A stretch of DNA of 64,000 bases from Mucilaginibacter sp. 44-25 (GTDB lineage: Bacteria > Bacteroidota > Bacteroidia > Sphingobacteriales > Sphingobacteriaceae): NCBI GenBank assembly GCA_001898335.1, contig MKTS01000001.1:558001-622000 (forward strand). The letters run 5' to 3'. The notes beneath the pieces are model-generated. The model saw nothing but the letters and a program-made list of their open reading frames with translations. It did no database searches and was not told the origin of the DNA. Positions 43,493 to 52,336 of the stretch are shown in pieces. A program made the position numbers and the translations under genes. How positions within the stretch are numbered: the stretch's first letter is position 1; each line of letters begins with the position of its first letter.

Positions 43493-44605
43493 GTGAAAGA
43501 AGCCGAATGGTACACCATCAACAACGTTGATGAACTGGATACGCCTGCACTTGTTGTATATCCTGATAGGGTAAAATACAACATTGAGCTGTTGATAAGC
43601 ATGGTTGATGATGCGGCTCGTTTGCGCCCGCATGCTAAAACCCACAAAAGTGCTGATGCTGCAGGTTTAATGATCCGTAGTGGCATCAACAAATTCAAAT
43701 GCGCCACAATAGCCGAAGCAGAAATGCTGGGTATGGCTGGTGCTAAGGATGTATTATTGGCCTATCAACCAGCCGGGCCAAAGCGTAGGCGTTTTATTGA
43801 AGTGATAGAAGCCTATACGGGTACTGAGTATTCATGTTTGGTAGATAATGAACGTTCTGCAAGTGAGATCTCTGCACAGGCGATAGATAATCAAATAATC
43901 GTCCCGATTTTTATTGATCTGAATGTTGGGATGAACCGCACCGGCATTAAGCCCGCAGGTGCATTAGAGTTATATTCATTTTGTAATACTTTAGCTGGCT
44001 TGTCTTTAAAAGGTTTGCATGCATATGATGGTCACATTCATGATAGTGATTTTGAAGTAAGGAGAAAGCGTTCAGAAAATACCATGCAGCCTGTTCATCA
44101 ATTAATTGATGATCTACAAAAACAGGGTTTTGAAAAACCCTTGTTAATAGCGGGCGGCTCGCCAACCATGCCGGTAGTGAAAGAAATTGAAGGTGCGGAA
44201 CTTAGTCCCGGTACATTCGTGTATTGGGATAAGGGATATGGCGACGCCTATCCGGAGCAGCCGTTTAAACCAGCCGCTTTATTGATAGCCAGGGTAACAT
44301 CATTGCCCGAGAATGGTAAGATATGTATCGATCTTGGTCATAAATCGGTATCTGCAGAACGGCCTTTGCATGAACGCGTATTTTTCCTGAATGCACCGGA
44401 ACTAAAGTTTGTAAGTCACAGCGAAGAGCATCTGGTTGCCGATGCAGGCGTAAATCATAAATATAATGTTGGTGATGTTTTGTATGGCTTACCATACCAT
44501 GTTTGCCCGTCGGTAGCGCTTTATGAACGGGCTGTTACCATCGAAAATAATCTCATTTCGGGTGAATGGAAAACGATTGCGAGAGATAGAAAGATAACGA
44601 TTTAA
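43493..44605 (+). CDS. D-threonine aldolase / D-serine dehydratase-like PLP enzyme
   Basis: A 370-aa fold-III (alanine-racemase-like) PLP enzyme. The PLP lysine is K49 in RPHAKTHKS; the metal pair is H336 and C338 in LPYHVCPSVAL, as in eukaryotic-type D-serine dehydratase. The start is GTG at 43493. The family contains D-threonine aldolases (retro-aldol to glycine and aldehyde) and D-serine dehydratases (to pyruvate via enamine). The flanking RidA supports the dehydratase alternative, while a metal-dependent aldolase cannot be excluded. It is 21 bp before a dipeptidase. Confidence 0.9.
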   Translation: MKEAEWYTINNVDELDTPALVVYPDRVKYNIELLISMVDDAARLRPHAKTHKSADAAGLMIRSGINKFKCATIAEAEMLGMAGAKDVLLAYQPAGPKRRRFIEVIEAYTGTEYSCLVDNERSASEISAQAIDNQIIVPIFIDLNVGMNRTGIKPAGALELYSFCNTLAGLSLKGLHAYDGHIHDSDFEVRRKRSENTMQPVHQLIDDLQKQGFEKPLLIAGGSPTMPVVKEIEGAELSPGTFVYWDKGYGDAYPEQPFKPAALLIARVTSLPENGKICIDLGHKSVSAERPLHERVFFLNAPELKFVSHSEEHLVADAGVNHKYNVGDVLYGLPYHVCPSVALYERAVTIENNLISGEWKTIARDRKITI

Positions 44606-44626
44606 CAGCTGCTAAAATCCATAAAC

Positions 44627-45697
44627 ATGTTTACGATAGATGCTCATTTGGACCTCAGTATGAATGCCCTGGAATGGAACAGGGATTTAACGCAGCCAGT
44701 CGCCGCTATTAATGCTCGTGAGGGAGGTTTAACCGATAAGCCCGACCGGGCTAAAGCTGTTGTAGCTTTGCCCGAACTGAGAAAAGGTAATATCGGTTTA
44801 GTAGTAGCTACACAAATTGGCAGGTACGTAGCACCAGATAATCATTTGCCCGGTTGGCATTCGCCCCAACAGGCATGGGCGCAAACGCAGGGGCAACTGG
44901 CATGGTACAAAGCCATGGAAGACGCTGGCGAAATGGTGCAGATAAAAGATCTAACTTCTTTAGAATCTCATGTAGCTCTCTGGCAAAACAACGAGAATAA
45001 CACTAATAAGCCTGTAGGATATATTTTAAGCTTAGAAGGAGCGGATTCCATTATTGATGTTTCTTACCTGCAAATTGCTTACAACTGTGGCCTAAGAGCT
45101 TTAGGCCCTGCACATTATGGCCCCGGACGGTATGCTAATGGTACCGATGCTACAGGTAAGATGGGTGAAGCTGGTGTACAGTTGCTTAAAGAAATGGAAC
45201 GGCTGAACATTATCCTGGATGCTACTCATTTATGTGATGATGCCTTTTGGCAGGCACTGGACAATTTTGGCGGACACGTTTGGGCAAGCCACAACAATTG
45301 CCGTGCGCTGGTTAACCATAACCGCCAGTATAGCGATGAAATGATAAAGGCACTGATAAACCGTGGCGCTGTAATAGGTGCCGCTTTAGATGCCTGGATG
45401 ATGGTACCTGGATGGGTTAGGGGCCAATCAGACCCCAAACAAATGAATTGCAATTTAGAAGTGATGGCCAACCATATAGACCATATTTGTCAGCTGGCCG
45501 GTAACACTTTGCATGTAGGCATGGGTACCGATCTGGACGGAGCCTTTGGCAGGGAGCAATGCCCATATGATCTGGAAACCATAGCAGACCTGCAAAAAGT
45601 ACCCAATATTTTATTAAAAAGAGGATACAGCCAAACCGATATTGAAAATATGATGAATGGTAACTGGATGCGTTTTTTACGTAATGCCTGGAAATAA
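44627..45697 (+). CDS. M19-family (renal-type) dipeptidase
   Basis: A 356-aa binuclear zinc amidohydrolase-fold enzyme without signal peptide. Metal ligands fit the family: H7/D9 in DAHLDLS, the bridging glutamate in LSLEGADSI, histidines in LDATHLCDD and WASHNNC, and the base aspartate in MGTDLDG. M19 enzymes accept dipeptides with a C-terminal D-residue and related L-D compounds. Together with the PLP enzyme and RidA it would complete a route for D-amino-acid peptides; this pathway is inference. Eight bases separate it from the next gene. Confidence 0.92.
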   Translation: MFTIDAHLDLSMNALEWNRDLTQPVAAINAREGGLTDKPDRAKAVVALPELRKGNIGLVVATQIGRYVAPDNHLPGWHSPQQAWAQTQGQLAWYKAMEDAGEMVQIKDLTSLESHVALWQNNENNTNKPVGYILSLEGADSIIDVSYLQIAYNCGLRALGPAHYGPGRYANGTDATGKMGEAGVQLLKEMERLNIILDATHLCDDAFWQALDNFGGHVWASHNNCRALVNHNRQYSDEMIKALINRGAVIGAALDAWMMVPGWVRGQSDPKQMNCNLEVMANHIDHICQLAGNTLHVGMGTDLDGAFGREQCPYDLETIADLQKVPNILLKRGYSQTDIENMMNGNWMRFLRNAWK

Positions 45698-45705
45698 TTA
45701 TACAT

Positions 45706-48306
45706 ATGGGTGCAGAAGCCGACAGATTAAAAACAACAGGATGGAAACGTTGGGGACCTTATGTAAGCGATCGCCAATGGGGCACCGTACGTGAAGATTA
45801 CAGCGCTAATGGCGATGCATGGAACTATATTACCCATGATATGGCCCGCAGCAAAGCATTCCGCTGGGGAGAAGAAGGCATAGCCGGTATTTGCGATCTT
45901 AAGCAATTACTTTGTTTTTCAGTAGCGTTCTGGAACAAGCAGGATCATATTATTAAAGAACGTTTTTTTGGATTGAGCAATGCCGAAGGTAACCACGGTG
46001 AGGATGTAAAGGAATTGTACTATTATTTGGATAATACGCCTACGCACTCGTACATGAAGATGCTGTACAAATATCCGCAGCAGCCTTTTCCTTATGATCA
46101 ACTGGTGGCAGAGAATCGTAAACGAGATCGTAATCAACCTGAATACGAGCTGATGGATACGGGCGTTTTCAATAACGATGAATACTTCGATCTCCGGATA
46201 GAATATGCAAAAGGGGGGACTGATGACATCCTGATAAAAATAACCGTTACTAACCGGGAAAAACAAGCGGCAAAGCTAAACGTACTGCCAACTATTTGGT
46301 TCCGCAACACCTGGGATTGGGGATACAGTAATTACAAGCCACAGCTGAGTGATAACAACGGCAACATACATATTGAGCACCAAGACCTTGATATTAAACA
46401 TCTTTTAGCCGAAGGAGACCCAGAAACGCTTTTTTGCGAGAATGAAACCAATTCTATACGTTTTGGTGGGGCAGCCATCGAACAAGCCTATTATAAAGAC
46501 GGTATTAACGACTATATCGTTAATCAGGCAGACGCTGTCAACCAATCAAAAACAGGAACCCGTGCGGCTTGTAATTACGATATTGAAGTCGCCGCCGGGG
46601 AAAGCAAAGTGATAAGACTAAGGTTAACGGAAGACGCAGGCGCTAACTTTACAGATTTTGACAACATCTTTGCTGCACGCCAGGCCGAAGCTGATGAATT
46701 TTATAACGATTTACTACCTGCCAATAACGCGCCCGAAAAAGCGATGATCAGGCGGCAGGCTTACGCCGGCCTGCTTTGGAACAAGCAATTTTACTACTAT
46801 GATGTTCACCAATGGCTAAAGGGCGACCCGGGAGAGCCTGCGCCCCCGCAAAGTCGTTTGCATGCGCGTAACAGTAAATGGCAGCACTTTAATAACCGTG
46901 GCGATATTATTTCTATGCCCGATAAATGGGAATACCCCTGGTTTGCCGCCTGGGACCTGGCATTCCATTGTATAGCTCTGGCAGGCATTGATATGGCTTT
47001 TGCCAAAAATCAACTCAATTTATTGATACGTGATTGGTATATGCATCCTAACGGCCAATTACCTGCCTATGAATGGGATTTTAGTGATGCTAACCCGCCG
47101 GTACATGCCATGGCCGCATGGAAAATATATCAGCAGGATAAGAAAGCTAATAATGGAGTGGGTGATACCTTTTTCCTGGAGCGTATTTTTCACAAACTGA
47201 TGCTCAACTTTACCTGGTGGGTTAACCGTAAAGACGAGGCTGGCAATAATATTTTTGAAGGCGGCTTTTTGGGCATGGACAATATTGGCGTGTTTGACCG
47301 CAACACTAAATTTGCCAACGGAGCACATCTGGAGCAAGTTGATGGCACCAGTTGGATGGCCATGTATTCGCTTAACCTGATGGGGATGGCCGCAGAACTG
47401 GCGCAAGCCAATAAAGCTTATCGTGATATAGCTTCTAAATACTTTGAGCATTTCATCTACATTGCTGAGGCCATGTCCAGCATGGGAGAGGGCGGGCAGG
47501 AAGGCTTATGGGATGAAGGTGATAATTTTTTTTACGACCAACTGCGTATGCCCGACCATACCGCTATAAAAATGCGTATACGCAGTATGGTGGGCCTTAT
47601 ACCCTTGTTCGCTACTGAAATACTTAATGATATTGACATCGACGAAAACCCCATATTTCGTAACAGACTGGACTGGTTCAAGAACAACCGGCCCGATCTT
47701 GCCGCGCTGGTATCCCGCTGGGATGAGCGTAGCCCTAACGGTAAGCACTTAATTAGTTTACTGCGGGGGCACCGTATGAAGGGTTTGTTGAGTTACATGC
47801 TTGATGAAAAAGAGTTTTTGAGTCCGTATGGTATTCGGTCGCTTTCCAAGTATCATCTGGAGCATCCGTTTTCTGTAACTCTCGATGGCAATACTTCGAG
47901 TATAAGATATACGCCCGGTGATAGTGACGGGCCTATGTTTGGGGGGAACAGCAACTGGCGGGGACCGGTTTGGATACCGCTTAATTACCTCATTATTCAA
48001 AGCCTGAACGATTATTATGAGTATTATGGCAATGATCTTCAGGTAGAATGCCCCGTTGGGTCGGGTAAGATGATGAACCTTAAAGAAGTAGCCAATGAGA
48101 TTTATGCCCGTATATCCAAATTATTCCTGGTTGATGAGCGTGGATACAGGCCCGCTAACGGAACCGACCAGAAGGTGCAGACTGATCCGAATTTCAAAGA
48201 CCATATCCTTTTTTATGAATTTTTCGATGGTGATACCGGTCGTGGCTTAGGGGCATCGCACCAAACCGGCTGGACGGGTTTGATCGCTAATTGCTTATAT
48301 CATTAA
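45706..48306 (+). CDS. GH63-like glucosidase (MGH1-type)
   Basis: An 866-aa cytoplasmic (alpha/alpha)6 glycosidase with the beta-sandwich N-domain (about residues 1-340) and barrel. Motifs include FRWGEEGIAGICDLKQLL, YDVHQWLKGDPGEPAPPQSRLHARN, WEYPWFAAWDLAFH (the catalytic acid is likely within WDLAFH), YEWDFSDANPPVHAMAAW and DGTSWMAMYSLN. Homologues act on glucosylglycerate or mannosylglycerate-like compatible solutes or on alpha-glucosides; the precise substrate is not known. It ends the operon begun by RidA; why it is linked to the peptide genes is not clear. Confidence 0.88.
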   Translation: MGAEADRLKTTGWKRWGPYVSDRQWGTVREDYSANGDAWNYITHDMARSKAFRWGEEGIAGICDLKQLLCFSVAFWNKQDHIIKERFFGLSNAEGNHGEDVKELYYYLDNTPTHSYMKMLYKYPQQPFPYDQLVAENRKRDRNQPEYELMDTGVFNNDEYFDLRIEYAKGGTDDILIKITVTNREKQAAKLNVLPTIWFRNTWDWGYSNYKPQLSDNNGNIHIEHQDLDIKHLLAEGDPETLFCENETNSIRFGGAAIEQAYYKDGINDYIVNQADAVNQSKTGTRAACNYDIEVAAGESKVIRLRLTEDAGANFTDFDNIFAARQAEADEFYNDLLPANNAPEKAMIRRQAYAGLLWNKQFYYYDVHQWLKGDPGEPAPPQSRLHARNSKWQHFNNRGDIISMPDKWEYPWFAAWDLAFHCIALAGIDMAFAKNQLNLLIRDWYMHPNGQLPAYEWDFSDANPPVHAMAAWKIYQQDKKANNGVGDTFFLERIFHKLMLNFTWWVNRKDEAGNNIFEGGFLGMDNIGVFDRNTKFANGAHLEQVDGTSWMAMYSLNLMGMAAELAQANKAYRDIASKYFEHFIYIAEAMSSMGEGGQEGLWDEGDNFFYDQLRMPDHTAIKMRIRSMVGLIPLFATEILNDIDIDENPIFRNRLDWFKNNRPDLAALVSRWDERSPNGKHLISLLRGHRMKGLLSYMLDEKEFLSPYGIRSLSKYHLEHPFSVTLDGNTSSIRYTPGDSDGPMFGGNSNWRGPVWIPLNYLIIQSLNDYYEYYGNDLQVECPVGSGKMMNLKEVANEIYARISKLFLVDERGYRPANGTDQKVQTDPNFKDHILFYEFFDGDTGRGLGASHQTGWTGLIANCLYH

Positions 48307-48307
48307 A

Positions 48308-48340
48308 TTAATTGTGTTAAGCAGACACAATTAATTTTTT
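48308..48340 (+). terminator. Terminator after the RidA-GH63 operon
   Basis: TTAATTGTGT at 48308-48317 and ACACAATTAA at 48325-48334, then TTTTTT. It begins inside or next to the GH63 stop region. Confidence 0.88.
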
Positions 48341-48394
48341 ACTCTCATTTTATTGATTTAGTTTTATATAACCAATACAAACTAAATACCATAA

Positions 48395-49318
48395 ATGATG
48401 AGTTTAAACAGACGCAGTTTTTTACAAAGCGCGGGCACACTTGCGCTTAGCAGTGCCATATTATCCGGCAAGGCGGCAGCATACTTACTAAAGCACCCTG
48501 TTGGTGTACAGCTATTTACTTTCTTTAACGTGATTGACGCCGACGTTAAGGGCACACTCACCAAAATCAAGTCAGCAGGTTACAGCGAGCTTGAATCGGC
48601 ATTCAGCAAAAAAGGCGGTTACTATGGCATGAAGCCCAAAGAATTCAAGGCTATGGCGAATGATCTGGGCTTGGTTTGGAAATCGCATCATGTATTGGGT
48701 GCCCCGTTTAAATTACCCGTCGGAGCCAAAATGCCAACTACTCCCGATGGTAAGCCAATGGTAATACCTAAAATGGCCAATCTTACCAATAATATGCAGC
48801 AACTGGTTGATGAAGCGGCCGAAGGCGGGGTAAAATACCTGGTATGTGCCAACATCCCTACAGGTACTATAGAAGAGATTAACCAGGCCATAATCGTGTT
48901 AAACAAGACCGGAGAGGCGGCAGCTAAGGCCGGGCTGACTTTCGCTTACCATAACCATGACATGGAGTTTAAGCCTGTTGGCGACAAGGTACCGTATGAT
49001 CTATTGTTATCAGAAACCGACCCGAAAAAGGTAAAAATGGAACTTGACCTCGCCTGGGCAATGAAGGCGGGCAAAGACCCGGTTGAAATGTTTAAAGCTC
49101 ACCCTGGCCGTTTCCCGCTTTGGCACGTAAAAGATCTGGATGCCAGCAGAGAGAATATTATGCCGGTAGGCAGTGGCACGCTTGACTTAAAACCGGTTTT
49201 CGCGGCTGCGTCTGTAGCAGGGATGAAAAGCTTTTTTGTAGAGCACGATATGCCTCAGGATCCTTTTGCAAGCATTAATAGCAGTATGCAATACCTAAAG
49301 AAAAATATTAATATTTAA
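48395..49318 (+). CDS. Tat-exported sugar phosphate isomerase/epimerase-like protein
   Basis: A 307-aa xylose-isomerase-like TIM-barrel protein with a Tat signal (MMSLNRRSFLQSAGTLALSSAILSGKAAA), so it folds with a cofactor before export. Core motifs: VGVQLFTFF, TFAYHNHDMEFKP, KMELDLAWAMKAGKDP, FPLWHVKDLD and FFVEHDMPQDP, carrying the metal E/D/H/E ligands. Family members epimerise or isomerise free or phosphorylated sugars and are common next to carbohydrate loci. A TAGTTTTA -7-like box at 48359-48366 precedes it. Substrate unknown. Confidence 0.88.
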   Translation: MMSLNRRSFLQSAGTLALSSAILSGKAAAYLLKHPVGVQLFTFFNVIDADVKGTLTKIKSAGYSELESAFSKKGGYYGMKPKEFKAMANDLGLVWKSHHVLGAPFKLPVGAKMPTTPDGKPMVIPKMANLTNNMQQLVDEAAEGGVKYLVCANIPTGTIEEINQAIIVLNKTGEAAAKAGLTFAYHNHDMEFKPVGDKVPYDLLLSETDPKKVKMELDLAWAMKAGKDPVEMFKAHPGRFPLWHVKDLDASRENIMPVGSGTLDLKPVFAAASVAGMKSFFVEHDMPQDPFASINSSMQYLKKNINI

Positions 49319-49337
49319 ATGCAAAATTTGTACAGGT

Positions 49338-49613
49338 TTAACGCAGGTAAGCCTGTACAAATTCATCATTACTTATAGCGCTTACAAGGGCGTTAACTAA
49401 TAGTTTCTGGGTAGCGTTGTTATCTAAACTGGTAGCATAATCTTCCAGTATATCTAAGTACTCAACGGCTTCTTGTTCATCTTCAAAAAGTAATATCACG
49501 TCCCCATTTACTTCAGTATCGGTGCCATTAGCCGGAAGCGGGATATTGTATTGTTCAAAGGCTGAATAGGTAAAAGCAGGTTCGCCATTTTGTGGTATAT
49601 CAATCCTCAACAT
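49338..49613 (-). CDS. 91-aa acidic protein of unknown function
   Basis: A small acidic soluble protein with no signal peptide or membrane helix, running MLRIDIPQNGEPAFTYSAFEQYNIPLPANGTDT then an alpha-rich tail (LLFEDEQEAVEYLDILEDYATSL). No family recognised. It follows the DUF4251 gene by 35 bp on the same strand, suggesting cotranscription. Real coding status rests on length, start and operon context only. Confidence 0.6.
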   Translation of the reverse strand: MLRIDIPQNGEPAFTYSAFEQYNIPLPANGTDTEVNGDVILLFEDEQEAVEYLDILEDYATSLDNNATQKLLVNALVSAISNDEFVQAYLR

Positions 49614-49648
49614 AATCTTAAATTTATATATTGATATAAACAGGGCCT

Positions 49649-50161
49649 TTAACTTTTAGTTTTCGGCCGCTCTTTAACATTTCCCTGAAAACTTATCTGC
49701 TGCCTGTTCACGCTGATGACTGATAAACTTGCATAACCACCAGGATATGCCTCCAGAAACATTTGCGTTAAATTGGTAACGTCCTTTGGTTTAATAATAA
49801 CACGGTAACCGCCCTTTTTAAGGTTCTGTACCTGGTAATCAAATTTTGTAGAGGTAAATTTAATACCATTATCGTTACTACCGTAACCGGTACTCATGTA
49901 GGCTACACCAAAATAAGGCAAAAAGGAAGTAACGGTATCACGTGAGATAGTTACATCATACGGCGAAGTAAGGTAGATCTGTCCGCCGCCCATTGGGGAC
50001 ATGTATGTAGCCTGAAATACGAAATTTCGCGACTCTATTAGTTGTCTTAATTTCTCAGCTTTTTCATCTTGTTTTTGTTGTTTGGTGGTTTGTGCCCGGC
50101 CGGGTAATGCTATTACGGATGTAATAATTATTACCATGAGTGTTCTAATTAAGCTTTTCAT
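49649..50161 (-). CDS. DUF4251 periplasmic protein
   Basis: A 170-aa secreted protein (signal peptide KSLIRTLMVIIITSVIALPGRAQ) matching the Bacteroidota DUF4251 pattern: RQLIESRNFVFQATYMSPMGGGQIYLTSPYDVTISRDTVTSFLPYFGVAYM and FDYQVQNLKKGGYRVIIKPKD. The fold is a small beta-sandwich in known members and the function is unassigned. It pairs with the 91-aa gene downstream. Confidence 0.88.
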   Translation of the reverse strand: MKSLIRTLMVIIITSVIALPGRAQTTKQQKQDEKAEKLRQLIESRNFVFQATYMSPMGGGQIYLTSPYDVTISRDTVTSFLPYFGVAYMSTGYGSNDNGIKFTSTKFDYQVQNLKKGGYRVIIKPKDVTNLTQMFLEAYPGGYASLSVISVNRQQISFQGNVKERPKTKS

Positions 50162-50301
50162 TTTTAATTATTTATGGGTTTGTAAACAGGTTATTCTATT
50201 GACAAAATTGCGGATGGCAGGTTTAATAATCATGAGCTCATCTGCTGTTATTTTACAACAAGATGCTGGCCAAACTGATGTTCCATAAATTTATTAAAAA
50301 A

Positions 50302-50328
50302 AATAGCCACCCTTGTGGGGTGGCTATT
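50302..50328 (-). terminator. Terminator after htpG
   Basis: AATAGCCACCC at 50302-50312 and GGGTGGCTATT at 50318-50328, loop of five; on the minus strand it is followed by a long T-run. It lies 20 bp after the htpG stop codon. Confidence 0.9.
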
Positions 50329-50347
50329 AAAATACAGGTTATAATAC

Positions 50348-52231
50348 TTAAATGAGATTGACGCTGCGATTCACAAACTCGGTCAGTTCCGCGCCGGTTA
50401 ACAGCCCTTGTGATAACAGGGCAAGGTCAAACGCCTGCTTGGCTAATTGCGCCTGTTCGTCAGCATTTTCGTTATTTAATATGCGGCTGATGAGTTTGTG
50501 ATTACCGTTAACGATAACTTTGTAGTTATCAGGCATGCTGCCATAGAAGCCCATGCCACCACCCATAGCGGCCATATCTTTCATGCGGCGCATAAACTCA
50601 TCCATGGTAACCGTAACCGGCAATTCATCAGGGTGCAGGCTCTCCAGTTCGACACGGTAGGCTGGCTTGTTAATCGCCTTATCGAATATCTCTTTTACTT
50701 GTTTGGTTTGCTCTTCGGTAAGCACATGTTCAGGCGCGTCATCTTTTTTTATGAGCTTATCTGCAACATCAGCATCAACACGTTTAAGCGAAGTCTTTTC
50801 TAATTTATGCTCTAACTGACTGATGAAGTGGTTATCAATTGGAGAGTTCATCAGCAATACATCGTACCCCTTTTTATTGGCTGATTGTATGAATGAATCC
50901 TGTTTATCAGCATCATTGGTGTACAAGTATATCAACTGGCCATCTTTATCAGTCTGTGTACCTACAACCTTTTCCTTGTATTCAGTAAGCGTAAAGTTTT
51001 CTTTAGCTGTGTTAGTTAACAGCACAAAATCTTTTGCCTTATCATAAAACTTCTCGTCACTTATAGCGCCATATTTTACAAACAGGCCAATATCGCTCCA
51101 TTTTTCCTCATAAGCTTTGCGGTCGTTTTTGAAAAGATCGCCCAGTTTATCAGCTACTTTTTTGGTGATATAGCTGTTGATCTTTTTCACATTGCTATCC
51201 GCCTGTAAAAAGCTACGCGAAACGTTCAGCGGAATATCCGGTGAATCGATAACACCATGCAACAGCATCAGGAATTCAGGAACAATGTCTTTCACCTCCT
51301 CAGTGATGAACACCTGGCGTGAGAACAATTTGATCTTGTTCTTTTGGAATTCAAAATCATTCTTCACTTTAGGGAAGTACAGCACACCGGTAAGGTTAAA
51401 CGGATAGTCAACATTCAGGTGTATCCAGAATAATGGGTCCTCGCTGAAAGGATAAAGCTCCTTGTAGAACTTAAGGTAGTCTTCGTCCTTTAGTTCGTTG
51501 GGAGATTTTGTCCAGATAGGATTGGTATCGTTGATGATATTGTCTTCCTCAACGGTTTTGTACTTAGTTTTACCTTCCTCGTCAACGCCGTCCTCAATGC
51601 TATCTTCTTTAGTGCCAAACTTAATTGGTACAGGTAAAAATTTGCAGTACTTGTCCAATATTTCCTGCAATTTATGCTTACTTAAAAACTCTTCAGATTC
51701 AGCGTTGATGTGCAGGGTGATCTCGGTACCACGTTCGGCCAGGCTGCCTTCGCTTATTTCAAATTCGGTGCTGCCATCGCATACCCAGTGAGCAGGAGTG
51801 GCGCCATCCTGGTAGCTTAAGGTTTCAATTTCCACCTTATCAGCCACCATAAAGGCCGAGTAGAAGCCCAAACCAAAACGACCGATGATCTCATTGGCAT
51901 CCTTGGCTTCTTTAAATTTCTCCATAAACTCAGTAGCGCCCGAGAATGCGATCTGATTGATGTATTTTTTAATTTCTTCGGCCGTCATACCAATACCGTT
52001 ATCAGATATGGTAATGGTCTTTCTGTCGGCATCAAAAGCAACCTCAACACGCAGGTCGCCAAGTTCTCCATTGTATTGGCCTAATGAAGCCAGGCGTTTT
52101 ATTTTCTGGGTTGCATCAACGGCGTTTGATACCAGTTCACGCAGAAATATCTCGGTATCAGAGTATAAGAATTTTTTAATGATGGGAAAAATGTTCTCGG
52201 TATGTATCGAGATGGTTCCTTTTTCTTGCAT
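50348..52231 (-). CDS. htpG: Molecular chaperone HtpG (Hsp90)
   Basis: A 627-aa Hsp90 homologue. The N-terminal GHKL ATPase starts MQEKGTISIHTENIFPIIKKFLYSDTEIFLRELVSNAVDA and has ITISDNGIGMTAEEI and GRFGLGFYSAFMVADKVEI; the middle domain includes VYFPKVKNDFEFQ-like and FPEFLMLLHGVIDSPDIPLNVSR (catalytic R); the C-terminal dimerisation region follows. It is a stress-induced chaperone. A 13-bp palindrome lies about 60-90 bp upstream of its start within a plausible promoter. Confidence 0.97.
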   Translation of the reverse strand: MQEKGTISIHTENIFPIIKKFLYSDTEIFLRELVSNAVDATQKIKRLASLGQYNGELGDLRVEVAFDADRKTITISDNGIGMTAEEIKKYINQIAFSGATEFMEKFKEAKDANEIIGRFGLGFYSAFMVADKVEIETLSYQDGATPAHWVCDGSTEFEISEGSLAERGTEITLHINAESEEFLSKHKLQEILDKYCKFLPVPIKFGTKEDSIEDGVDEEGKTKYKTVEEDNIINDTNPIWTKSPNELKDEDYLKFYKELYPFSEDPLFWIHLNVDYPFNLTGVLYFPKVKNDFEFQKNKIKLFSRQVFITEEVKDIVPEFLMLLHGVIDSPDIPLNVSRSFLQADSNVKKINSYITKKVADKLGDLFKNDRKAYEEKWSDIGLFVKYGAISDEKFYDKAKDFVLLTNTAKENFTLTEYKEKVVGTQTDKDGQLIYLYTNDADKQDSFIQSANKKGYDVLLMNSPIDNHFISQLEHKLEKTSLKRVDADVADKLIKKDDAPEHVLTEEQTKQVKEIFDKAINKPAYRVELESLHPDELPVTVTMDEFMRRMKDMAAMGGGMGFYGSMPDNYKVIVNGNHKLISRILNNENADEQAQLAKQAFDLALLSQGLLTGAELTEFVNRSVNLI

Positions 52232-52290
52232 TGTATTGAGTGATTTTAGTTTGATTAACGTTTACATCAACCCAATATCAATGCTTGTTC

Positions 52291-52318
52291 CAAAGGATAA
52301 TAGATTGCCAAATTGGCA
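52291..52318 (-). promoter_or_regulatory. Candidate htpG promoter element with palindrome
   Basis: TGCCAA (52306-52311) and TTGGCA (52313-52318) form a 13-bp palindrome with a single central base. On the minus strand TATCCTTTG (52291-52299), a near match to TAnnTTTG with one extra base, lies directly downstream, so the palindrome would fall in the -33 to -7 spacer of htpG. Confidence 0.4.
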
Positions 52319-52336
52319 GAGAGAAAAATGATTCAA

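Noticed and set aside
52232..52330. CIRCE (HrcA) operator upstream of htpG
   Set aside because: The TTAGCACTC/GAGTGCTAA half-sites are absent; only the unrelated TGCCAA palindrome is present.
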